A stretch of 23,828 nucleotides of DNA, from assembly GCA_038868255.1 (NCBI GenBank), contig JAWCTJ010000010.1:1-23828 (forward strand). Direction: 5' to 3'. The notes under the pieces were generated by a model that worked only from the letters and a program-made list of their open reading frames with translations, searched no databases and was not told the origin of the DNA. Source of the stretch: DRVV01 sp038868255 (GTDB lineage: Archaea; Thermoproteota; Bathyarchaeia; Bathyarchaeales; Bathycorpusculaceae). Of this stretch, positions 8,069 through 14,668 are shown piece after piece; position 1 is the first letter of the stretch, and the number at the start of each line of letters is the position of its first letter. The position numbers were made by a program, and so were the translations under genes.

Positions 8069-9010
8069 ATGAGTAGACAGGAGACGGGGCAAGTTAAAGC
8101 TGCAAAATCCATCCTTAAAAAAGCCGGTTTCACCGTCTCCCAAATCAAGTATTCTAGACCTAGCTGTTTTGATATTGCGGCAAGAAAAGACAGGACGCTG
8201 GTGCTGATTAAAGTACAACATGACATAGGTGCCATTTCACCCAAAGATTCATTAGAGCTCAGAATCGTATGCCAAAACGTTTCAGCTACATCCCTCATAA
8301 TAGGAGATAAAACCAGGGATAAACCCCTCGAGGATGACACCGTCTATTCCAGATATAATGTACCAGCAGTGACATCTAAAACATTTGAGGACATAATTTT
8401 GCGGGAGATTCAGCCTCTAATCCAGGCTGGACCAGGAGGATACTATGTGGAGATAGATGGAGAAGCCCTACGCCGCAGGAGACAGGAGCTTGGAATGTCC
8501 GTAGGCGACGTCGCCGAGAAAGTTGGCGTATCAAGGAGAACTCTATATGGTTACGAGAGAGGCATGACCAGGGCCTCCGTGACGGCTGCATACAAGCTCC
8601 TGTGCACGCTCGGGGATCCCGTGGTGAAGACTGTGGAAATTTTGAAGACTCCTAAAAATCTTAAGAAGAGCTCCAAGGCCAAGGCTAAGCGGATGATAGC
8701 TAAAAGCAGGTTTTTAAAGTGGATTTTCAGGAATGTTGATGACTATGACATTGTCTCCCTTAGGAAGGTTCCCTTTGATTTTCTCATCACAGTGCCGGAG
8801 GAGGATATTAAAATAATAGGCAGCGTCGCAGAGGAGAAAGAAGCCCACATAAATAAAATGATTGATGAAATTATAGGCCTAAGCAGGGTTGTCCAGGCAC
8901 AGCCTGTTCTCGTGACCGAAGATGGAAGGATTCGGAAATCTGATATTCCATGCATTTCACGGGAGGAAATCTCAAGAATTAGAAAACCTGAAGAGCTTTG
9001 TAAACTCTAG
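8069..9010 (+). CDS. Archaeal HTH-type transcriptional regulator with nuclease-like N-terminal domain
   Basis: DNA-binding protein of 313 residues. The middle (about 132-182) is a clear XRE/Cro-type helix-turn-helix: LRRRRQELGMSVGDVAEKVG then VSRRTLYGYERG. The N-terminal 110 residues (SCFDIAARKDRTLVLIKV) resemble the fold pattern of restriction-endonuclease-like domains, but the usual acidic residue before the Lys is hydrophobic, so it is probably not catalytic. The C-terminal part (about 220-310) is unassigned. The whole layout matches the widespread archaeal 'putative HTH-type transcriptional regulatory protein' family (I recall HAMAP MF_00584/PRK04140); targets are unknown. ATG 8069 is chosen over TTG 8057 because GGGAG lies just before it. 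The stop overlaps that of rnhB. Confidence 0.88.
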   Translation: MSRQETGQVKAAKSILKKAGFTVSQIKYSRPSCFDIAARKDRTLVLIKVQHDIGAISPKDSLELRIVCQNVSATSLIIGDKTRDKPLEDDTVYSRYNVPAVTSKTFEDIILREIQPLIQAGPGGYYVEIDGEALRRRRQELGMSVGDVAEKVGVSRRTLYGYERGMTRASVTAAYKLLCTLGDPVVKTVEILKTPKNLKKSSKAKAKRMIAKSRFLKWIFRNVDDYDIVSLRKVPFDFLITVPEEDIKIIGSVAEEKEAHINKMIDEIIGLSRVVQAQPVLVTEDGRIRKSDIPCISREEISRIRKPEELCKL

Positions 9011-9669
9011 AATAGCGTTTTCTGCTTGGAATCCTTCTCCAGCATAGCCTTTTTAGCTGGTTTCCAAGACTTCCTTACAAAATCTGGATATTCTCCGAAA
9101 GTTTGCAGGTACCGTCGCAGAAACTCAATCGTTTTTGGGTCAGAGGGGTAACCACATCCAAAGTCTCCATACTTCGCCTTCAGCTCGGAGATCTCCCTGT
9201 CCCTCTCAACCTTGGCGATTATTGAGGCTGCTGAAACTATGGGATATTTTCTGTCCGCTTTATGCTCCGAGATGATTTCAACTCTGAATGGTAGAAGCTC
9301 AAGTATCTGCTCCTTGAAGCGTTCCTCAACCACGTCTGAAGCGTCTACATAGGCCACGCTGGGTTTAAGGAGTTCTATGACCTTTGCCATGGCTTGCGCT
9401 TCAAGCCAATTCAGCTTATGAAGCTTTTTCCTCGACTCCACAACTCTGTCGATTTCCTGCGGTGAAAGCTTTACCACTACATGTTTCAGGGCTATCTGCT
9501 TTATCTGAACGGCGAGTTTTTCCCTTGTGGCGGGAGATAACAATTTTGAGTCCTTAACTCCAAGCTTGACAAGCTTGGGAATTCCCCCTTCCTCAATCAA
9601 AACTCCAGCTATAACAAGTGGCCCTATTAATGAACCGCGTCCAGCATCATCAACACCTGCAACCAGCAT
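9007..9669 (-). CDS. rnhB: Ribonuclease HII
   Basis: Cleaves RNA in RNA-DNA hybrids and removes ribonucleotides misincorporated in DNA. Seen: GVDDAGRGSLIGPLVIAG at the N-terminus, YVDASDVVEERF (Asp109), and HKADRKYPIVSAASIIAKVERD (Asp139). Three of the four catalytic acids are standard; the second is Asp8 where bacterial and euryarchaeal enzymes usually have Glu (DEAGRGP), and Pro is replaced by Ser. The C-terminus ends in DSKQKTLF, which resembles a shortened PCNA-interacting (PIP) motif. Length 220 aa is normal. ATG 9669; it lies 36 nt after the DMT transporter gene, possibly co-transcribed. Its TAG stop shares a CTAG palindrome with the converging regulator gene. Confidence 0.96.
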   Translation of the reverse strand: MLVAGVDDAGRGSLIGPLVIAGVLIEEGGIPKLVKLGVKDSKLLSPATREKLAVQIKQIALKHVVVKLSPQEIDRVVESRKKLHKLNWLEAQAMAKVIELLKPSVAYVDASDVVEERFKEQILELLPFRVEIISEHKADRKYPIVSAASIIAKVERDREISELKAKYGDFGCGYPSDPKTIEFLRRYLQTFGEYPDFVRKSWKPAKKAMLEKDSKQKTLF

Positions 9670-9705
9670 AAGGATAATTCTTCACATTAAAGTATTTAAT
9701 ATTGC

Positions 9706-10587
9706 CTAGGACCTGAGCACTATTAATGCACTGGTGAGAATGAGAACTACACCGAAGTACTGGAATGGAGTGGCATATTGCCCCAGTATAAGCATCGCCC
9801 AGAATAAGCTAAAGGCTGGATCTATTAGAAGCATCACACCCTCAGCAGTAGGTGAAACTTCATAATTTTTAACATAGTTCAGAAGCCCATATGGAACTAC
9901 TGTGCTGACAGAGGCTAAAAGGAAAAGTAAAAAGAATTGGTAATAATTTGGCACCATCAACCCTGTAATAAGCGGATTTTTTATAAAGGCCCTTAAAATT
10001 GGCCAAAAGAATAGAGTGAACGGCGCTGCAAAAATAAATGTGTTGAAAAGGGCTTGAAGCGGGCGGTATTCCTTTTCAACCCTTTTCATGAAAAGGTAAA
10101 TCGCATACAAAAATCCAGCTATAATGGCAAGGGGTACGCCGAAGCTTGCCAATGAAAAATTCCTAAGGTCTATTCCGCCTACTATAAAGACTCCAACGAT
10201 GCCCATAAGTATAGGTGGAAACTTTTTTATGGAAACCCTCTCCCTGCCAGAGATCATAGCAATCACCGAAGTGAACAGCGGCTGCGTGTGGATAAGTGCT
10301 GTTGCTACGGGAACAGAACAACCCAGGGCTATCGATGAAAGAGCCGTTAAAAGGAATAGTGAGAAACTAATCCCTCTAACCATGAAATGCCTTAAATCAT
10401 CTTTCCTAATTCTGATCTGACATTTATTTAAGGCTAAAACAATTAAGATGGCGAGGGTTAACCTGAAAAGTACTTGTTGAAAACTGGAGATTCCGGAATC
10501 CCTAAGCAAGGTTGAAAATATAAGTATGAAACTGAATCCTACGTTTGCAATCATCAACACCACATGACTTTTGTTGAGGATATGCAT
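9706..10587 (-). CDS. DMT-superfamily transporter (two EamA domains)
   Basis: Predicted integral membrane carrier with about ten hydrophobic segments arranged as two EamA repeats (about 5-140 and 148-292). Seen: FSFILIFSTLLRDSG after TM1, PVATALIHTQPLFTSVIAMI in the first repeat and the corresponding SPTAEGVMLLIDPAFSLFWAM in the second, the conserved EamA pattern in TM4/TM9. Length 293 aa is typical. Substrate is not predictable; relatives export amino acids, purines or other metabolites. ATG 10587 with a TTTTAATT box (minus strand, 10606-10613) suggests a nearly leaderless message. The gene is upstream of rnhB on the same strand and divergent from the zinc-ribbon gene. Confidence 0.9.
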   Translation of the reverse strand: MHILNKSHVVLMIANVGFSFILIFSTLLRDSGISSFQQVLFRLTLAILIVLALNKCQIRIRKDDLRHFMVRGISFSLFLLTALSSIALGCSVPVATALIHTQPLFTSVIAMISGRERVSIKKFPPILMGIVGVFIVGGIDLRNFSLASFGVPLAIIAGFLYAIYLFMKRVEKEYRPLQALFNTFIFAAPFTLFFWPILRAFIKNPLITGLMVPNYYQFFLLFLLASVSTVVPYGLLNYVKNYEVSPTAEGVMLLIDPAFSLFWAMLILGQYATPFQYFGVVLILTSALIVLRS

Positions 10588-10640
10588 ACGGAAAACCCCA
10601 ACTAGAATTAAAATAGAAAATATCCAAAAGCCTTATTATC

Positions 10641-10661
10641 GTTTAAAGTAACTACATGTAG
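10641..10661 (+). promoter_or_regulatory. TATA-like box and 10-bp palindrome upstream of the zinc-ribbon gene
   Basis: GTTTAAAGTA at 10641-10650 is a plausible TATA element. It is followed directly by the perfect palindrome CTACATGTAG (10652-10661), whose end merges with the Shine-Dalgarno AGGGGA. Palindromes of this size are common by chance, so a regulatory role is only a suggestion. Confidence 0.3.
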
Positions 10662-10672
10662 GGGAAGTTATT

Positions 10673-11002
10673 TTGGTTTATTGTGTTAGATGTGGAGCGA
10701 AAAATCCAGATGATGCCAGGACATGTTCTCAGTGCGGTGCTTCATTATATGCATTAGATGAAGGTAAACATGGAAGACACAGAGATGAGTGCTTTGGAAG
10801 CGAAGAAACTGAATGCTTCGGCATACCTAGGGGAGGCGCAGTTTTAGGTCTGGCTATAGGCATAATAATCATCATCGCAGGCCTTAGTATGCTTCTTAAT
10901 GAACTCTTCGGAATATCCATACCATGGTGGCCCTTCATGATCATAATCTTCGGAGTTCTAATAATAATAGGTGCTGCCTACGGGTTAACCCGTAAACACT
11001 AA
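10673..11002 (+). CDS. Small membrane protein with N-terminal zinc ribbon
   Basis: A 109-residue protein with a zinc ribbon CVRCGAKNPDDARTCSQCG (Cys4, 7, 18, 21), a short charged linker (KHGRHRDECFGSEETE) and two hydrophobic helices (about 55-78 and 83-106), the second WWPFMIIIFGVLIIIGA resembling the membrane part of DUF5668/LiaI-LiaF-like proteins. The ribbon is expected in the cytoplasm. Function is unknown; such proteins are common in archaea as orphan membrane proteins. The start is TTG 10673 with AGGGGA at 10660-10665; no ATG lies in frame. It converges on the next gene with a 5-bp gap. Confidence 0.82.
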   Translation: MVYCVRCGAKNPDDARTCSQCGASLYALDEGKHGRHRDECFGSEETECFGIPRGGAVLGLAIGIIIIIAGLSMLLNELFGISIPWWPFMIIIFGVLIIIGAAYGLTRKH

Positions 11003-11007
11003 CCTTT

Positions 11008-11718
11008 CTATATGCATGAAAAGCCGCATTTACGGCAGATTCGCGTGTGATCCCATTTAGAAAGCATTATTCTTGTGAAAAGCCAGTATAGTATTAAGCC
11101 GAAAATATATAAGTCAAGCAGCAGGTTTCCTGCAACACTATCTGCTCCCGCAAGAATCAGAAAACAAGCGATTACGAAGATGGCGTTTAAAGCCAGCCTC
11201 ATGAAGTTTCTAAATTTGAACTGAAAGAGCCCCAAGGCCACCCCTATCTGACCAGCGAAAATAGCCCATAACCCAAAATTTTCCATGCTATACTCGATGA
11301 AAAAGTAAAGAAAGGTTCCAGCCAACACGATGAGCGCTCCAAGGGCTAAACCGGTGCATGCAGCACAATACTCATTTCCCATTATGTGCACTATGTGGGC
11401 ATCAAATTTTCCACAATCAGGATGATGTCCCCTGAAGACGACAGCAACTTTCTGAGGGGCTGGACTTTCAAACTTATACCCAGCTGTTTCCCTTCTTGAT
11501 CTGTGAGTTGCCTTTGCGCATTTCCCCGGCAAGAGAGCAGCTGGAATACCGGCAATACAGAGGATGGCCAGTAGCGAGCCGATCAGCGTTTTACGCCAAG
11601 GGATGTCCAAGTATGCGATCGGCTTGAATACTGTAATGGGCAGAACCAAGGTCGTTCCAATGATGGATAGGATCAATATTGAAACCGCCAGAAAATCATG
11701 GTGCCTAGCTCTTGGCAT
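11008..11718 (-). CDS. Uncharacterised Cys/His-rich membrane protein
   Basis: A 236-residue multi-pass membrane protein. Hydrophobic segments lie at about 9-31, 43-64, 122-145, 148-165, 176-196 and 200-218. Between TM2 and TM3 is a compact Cys/His cluster, GHHPDCGKFDAH...H...EYCAAC (His98, His99, Cys102, His108, His111, Cys118, Cys121), and the C-terminus has CRKCGFSC (Cys228, 231, 235). Both look able to bind metal. I do not recognise a named family. It starts 11 nt after the B12-radical SAM gene on the same strand, so co-expression is likely, and the pairing suggests a membrane or lipid-linked substrate or redox role; that is inference. ATG 11718; Shine-Dalgarno weak. Confidence 0.8.
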   Translation of the reverse strand: MPRARHHDFLAVSILILSIIGTTLVLPITVFKPIAYLDIPWRKTLIGSLLAILCIAGIPAALLPGKCAKATHRSRRETAGYKFESPAPQKVAVVFRGHHPDCGKFDAHIVHIMGNEYCAACTGLALGALIVLAGTFLYFFIEYSMENFGLWAIFAGQIGVALGLFQFKFRNFMRLALNAIFVIACFLILAGADSVAGNLLLDLYIFGLILYWLFTRIMLSKWDHTRICRKCGFSCI

Positions 11719-11729
11719 AGCATTCCAGC

Positions 11730-13151
11730 CTAGAATAGGGCTCTGAGCTGTGCAAGTATGCCCTTTCCCGTCATATGCCAGTATGCCCTCCTAAGCAGCT
11801 TGTTAGGGGAGAACAAGCCTTGAAGACGCCTATTCCATGAACCGTAGAAGCTTCGATAGCACATGTAAAGTTCCTCCTGAACCTCCTTTCGGGACAGTGT
11901 TTCAGTGGGCATTATGGCATGCACCATGTCATAGTGTGCCCAGTTATAATCTTCTATCCAGCCGTTCCGCATAGCCTCCTCATATATTCGGGTTCCCGGA
12001 AAAGGTGTAAGTATACTGAATATGGCGAAGTCCGGGTCTAATTCGTTCGCAAATTCCCTAACTCTGGCGATCGACTCAGCCGTGTCCTTTCTGGCGCCTA
12101 TTATGAACATTGCATGAGCGGCGATGCCGTTCCTCCTCAATAGTTTAACGGCCTTCTTAGCATCTTCAACCTTGATGTTTTTTCCATAATCGTTGAGAAC
12201 AGCTTGTTCTGAGGTTTCAACGCCCAGCAGCACCCACATAAGCCCAGATCGTCTTAGTTTCGGCAGAAAACGTTCATTATGAACTATATCGTCGCATCTC
12301 GCTTGAATAAACCACATCAGATTCTCCATATGCCTCTTTAATATTTCATCTGCAATCTCGCCTATTCTCTCTCCAGAACCCATATTATCATCAGTAAACC
12401 AGATTAAGCGACTGCCAAAGTTGTTATAGCAGTACTCCATCTCGTCAGCAATGCGTCTTGGAGATTTTGCCCGCCAACGTCCCATCCAGTGCATCCATTG
12501 AGTGCAATATGCGCAGGAATGATTACAGCCCCTTGAGCCTTCGATAAGTGCATAGGGGTTGCGCCGTCCAGCCATAGCTGCAAAATGGTATTTATGAACG
12601 AGGTCCCCGACTAAATGATATCCGGGATATGGCAGCTCTTCCAGGTTTTCGATTAAGGGGCGAGGAGGATTATTATAAATCTTCCCTTCATGTCTGAAGG
12701 ATATGCCCCTAATCTTTGGAAAAGCTGAGGGATCGTCAGCATTTTTTACAAGCTCAACAAGGGTTTCTTCACCCTCGCCACGCACTATGACATCTATTTC
12801 TGGGTATTGCTCCAAGCTTTCTTTGGCTGTTACGGTGAAATGCTGTCCTCCAGTAACCGTCAGAATTTCAGGATTAACCCTTTTGGCAGTTTCCAATGTT
12901 CTAACAGTCACATAGGCGTTGCAGGTTGCCAGGGAACTTGAGGCCACAATGTTCGGGTTAAATTCTTTAATCCGCTTTTCAAGCCCTTTCCAATCTACCC
13001 CTTCGGCATTGCAGTCCAGAACCTGTACATTCACATCCCTTAATTTTGATTCAAGGTAAGCCGCCAGCTGGATTATGCCATAGGGCGGCGGCAGATATTC
13101 CCCCATAACAAACCATACGTCCTTAGGCGGTTCGACGAAAAGAACGCGCAT
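11730..13151 (-). CDS. Cobalamin-binding radical SAM enzyme (BchE/HpnJ-like architecture)
   Basis: Predicted class B radical SAM enzyme, 473 aa. N-terminal Rossmann-like B12-binding domain (about 1-140: FVEPPKDVW, YLPPPYGIIQLAAYLE, VTGGQHFTVTAKE, EIDVIVRGEGEETLVEL), then the radical SAM core with GCNHSCAYC (Cys209, 213, 216 bind 4Fe-4S), FTDDNM, GVETSEQAVLN, FIIGARKDT and FPGTRIYEEA, and a helical C-terminus. The order and size match the BchE/HpnJ group (Mg-protoporphyrin cyclase, hopanoid and related enzymes); the reaction here, methylation or ring/bond formation, cannot be told. Archaeal relatives act on tetraether lipids, so a lipid substrate is one option. ATG 13151, TATA-like TTTTTAAGT at 13194-13186, about a 13-nt leader. 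The membrane-protein gene follows 11 nt downstream. Confidence 0.9.
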   Translation of the reverse strand: MRVLFVEPPKDVWFVMGEYLPPPYGIIQLAAYLESKLRDVNVQVLDCNAEGVDWKGLEKRIKEFNPNIVASSSLATCNAYVTVRTLETAKRVNPEILTVTGGQHFTVTAKESLEQYPEIDVIVRGEGEETLVELVKNADDPSAFPKIRGISFRHEGKIYNNPPRPLIENLEELPYPGYHLVGDLVHKYHFAAMAGRRNPYALIEGSRGCNHSCAYCTQWMHWMGRWRAKSPRRIADEMEYCYNNFGSRLIWFTDDNMGSGERIGEIADEILKRHMENLMWFIQARCDDIVHNERFLPKLRRSGLMWVLLGVETSEQAVLNDYGKNIKVEDAKKAVKLLRRNGIAAHAMFIIGARKDTAESIARVREFANELDPDFAIFSILTPFPGTRIYEEAMRNGWIEDYNWAHYDMVHAIMPTETLSRKEVQEELYMCYRSFYGSWNRRLQGLFSPNKLLRRAYWHMTGKGILAQLRALF

Positions 13152-13185
13152 TACGTAAATTCACCAAACATACTTGGCTTTTCAC

Positions 13186-13232
13186 ACTTAAAAATGACTT
13201 GCAGATTTTGCTTCTGCACAATAGTTTTAAGT
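13186..13232. promoter_or_regulatory. Symmetric bidirectional promoter with central inverted repeat
   Basis: The 116-bp gap between the divergent starts holds ACTTAAAA (13186-13193), 6 nt, TGCAGA (13200-13205), 7 nt, TCTGCA (13213-13218), 6 nt, TTTTAAGT (13225-13232). Read outward, both ends are the same TATA-like TTTTAAGT, and the central repeat lies exactly midway (centre 13209). Starts about 25 bp from each box would give leaders of about 13 nt (minus) and 15 nt (plus). The symmetry is seen directly; joint control of both genes by one dimeric factor is inferred. Confidence 0.55.
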
Positions 13233-13267
13233 CACTACAGATAACACTACAACATTGGGGCGATGTT

Positions 13268-13732
13268 ATGGGGAGGAGGGAGAAGGAAAAACAGCATGCA
13301 GTGGACTGGCTCAGCATAGCATCATTAGGATTTTTCCTGATACTCCTAGGCGCGATATGGGCGGGCACACCGAAGCTAACCGATGAAGCGTTAAAATTCT
13401 TTCAGGACTTTAACCTTGTAAACCTAAATGGAAACATATTTTTACCTGCACCGGTACATGTGCAAAACCATACTACAGTATATATGGTAGCGTTTCATTT
13501 CTGCCTAGCCTTCGGCATACTTCAGGCAGCAATTTTAGCTGTGCGCTTCATATTACATGAGCCGCTTAGTAAGAAGGCGGATACCCTTTCAGGTGTTGGA
13601 TTCTGGCTTACCATAAGCATTTTCCTAAGAATGCTTGCCGATGGAGCTATAGGCTGGTTTGGCTTCGTCGGCGGATTAGTAATCTCGATTGGAGTGGCAA
13701 TATCCGCTGGCAGCATGTTAAAGCTTTTGTGA
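13268..13732 (+). CDS. Uncharacterised four-helix membrane protein
   Basis: A 154-residue protein with a charged cytoplasmic N-terminus (MGRREKEKQHAVDW) and about four TM helices (14-33, 72-95, 108-128, 130-152). The extracytoplasmic loop between TM1 and TM2 contains TPKLTDEALKFFQDF and FLPAPVHVQNHTT; the second half of TM2 has FHFCLAFGILQ. I do not recognise a named family. The frame is open from 13199, but ATG 13268 fits the TTTTAAGT box at 13225-13232 and a short leader (GGGGCGAT lies just before it). It is divergent from the B12-radical SAM gene across a symmetric promoter and so may act with it. It converges on the next gene with an 8-bp gap. Confidence 0.78.
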   Translation: MGRREKEKQHAVDWLSIASLGFFLILLGAIWAGTPKLTDEALKFFQDFNLVNLNGNIFLPAPVHVQNHTTVYMVAFHFCLAFGILQAAILAVRFILHEPLSKKADTLSGVGFWLTISIFLRMLADGAIGWFGFVGGLVISIGVAISAGSMLKLL

Positions 13733-13740
13733 CGTTAGAT

Positions 13741-14367
13741 CTACCAGAAACCAGGGATATAAGGCCTTATTCTAAACTTTACCCCCATGCCTGCAGCGAT
13801 CTCGGCGACTTTGTCCAGGTCCACCTCTGGAATAGTGACGGCGGTCACCTCCACGTCAAGAACTTTCTTTGCTCTTTCGATGAATTCCAAGATGTTCTCG
13901 TATGCATTTTCGAAGCTTGGACGGCAAACCTCCATGTAGATTGCTTTATCATGAGCATTTAGGCTTACGCTAACCCTGTCGACGCCTGCCGCCTTCAATT
14001 CCTCCACAACATTCCGCCCCTTATTTAGGAGGTAACCTTGACCATTAGTGTTCACCCTTATGGCGATGATCTTTCCATAATTTTGCCTTATACGTCTGCT
14101 AACTTCTAAAACACAGTCAAGCCTCACTAGGGGTTCACCGAATCCACAGAAAACAATCTCTTTCCATCGTCTCATACCAATTGCATTTTGAAGCTTCGAC
14201 AGAACCTCGTCAACAGTTGGTTCCCGCTGGATTTTAAGGTTAAAGCCGCCCACACCATCTTTAAAATTCCTTAAACAGAAATAGCATCTGTTGGGACATT
14301 GATTAGTTATGTTTAGGTATAGATTATCACCAAGCCAATAGACAATGCTGGGCGTCTTTGCGGCCAT
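13741..14367 (-). CDS. Small radical SAM protein, TatD-linked type
   Basis: A 208-residue radical SAM protein with CPNRCYFC (Cys24, 28, 31 for the 4Fe-4S cluster), the SAM-binding FCGFGEPLVRLD, IRVNTNGQG, RVSVSLNAHD and VTAVTIPEVD strands. The opening YLNITNQCPNRCYFCLRNFK, the short length and the single compact barrel match the family annotated as TatD-linked radical SAM (TIGR04038 from memory), whose function is unknown and which usually sits beside or is fused to a TatD nuclease. No TatD gene is seen in this window. ATG 14367 with a TTTAAAGA-type box on the minus strand (about 14389-14396) suggests a nearly leaderless mRNA. Confidence 0.85.
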   Translation of the reverse strand: MAAKTPSIVYWLGDNLYLNITNQCPNRCYFCLRNFKDGVGGFNLKIQREPTVDEVLSKLQNAIGMRRWKEIVFCGFGEPLVRLDCVLEVSRRIRQNYGKIIAIRVNTNGQGYLLNKGRNVVEELKAAGVDRVSVSLNAHDKAIYMEVCRPSFENAYENILEFIERAKKVLDVEVTAVTIPEVDLDKVAEIAAGMGVKFRIRPYIPGFW

Positions 14368-14668
14368 AGAACAATTCTCAGCCTGAAATCTTTAAAGGCT
14401 AGTTTTATGCTTACGCTTTAAACTCTTTAAACCTTGCTTTAGAATTACATATCAGCAAATACTCATAAACCATCTATCTTATGATAGCAATTATCAAATA
14501 ACTTGAATTCTCTTCCGGAAATATGGACTAGCATAGATTGCTCTAAGCCCCCCATTATCATGAACATTTAAGAGTAAAGTTGTAGTAAGCTTACAGAAGT
14601 TGTTGGAATAACTTTAAATGCTGATCTAACCCTATGCTTTTGCAATTGAAAGAGGGCAGAGCATAGAG
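14368..14668. other. 301-bp intergenic region between the radical SAM gene and pyrG
   Basis: AT-rich, divergent spacer. It contains the minus-strand promoter at its left end, a palindromic TTCCGGAA near 14513, a C6 run near 14550, the perfect palindrome GTAAGCTTAC (14585-14594) and the pyrG promoter at its right end. I found no convincing ORF, tRNA or C/D- or H/ACA-box RNA in it on either strand. It is the longest gap in the window, so a small RNA or long-range regulatory site cannot be excluded. Confidence 0.6.
14612..14619 (+). promoter_or_regulatory. TATA-like box of pyrG
   Basis: CTTTAAAT would place a start near 14640 and give a leader of about 28 nt containing GAGGGC ahead of ATG 14669. 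The palindrome GTAAGCTTAC lies about 20 bp upstream of the box, where an activator or regulator could bind. Confidence 0.5.

Noticed and set aside
10652..10661. CTACATGTAG palindrome as a dedicated operator finding
   Set aside because: Ten-bp palindromes without a spacer are frequent by chance; kept only as a note with the promoter.
14368..14668. Possible tRNA or C/D-box guide RNA in the longest intergenic gap
   Set aside because: No T-loop-like GGTTCRANYCC and no paired RTGATGA and CTGA boxes with suitable spacing were found.
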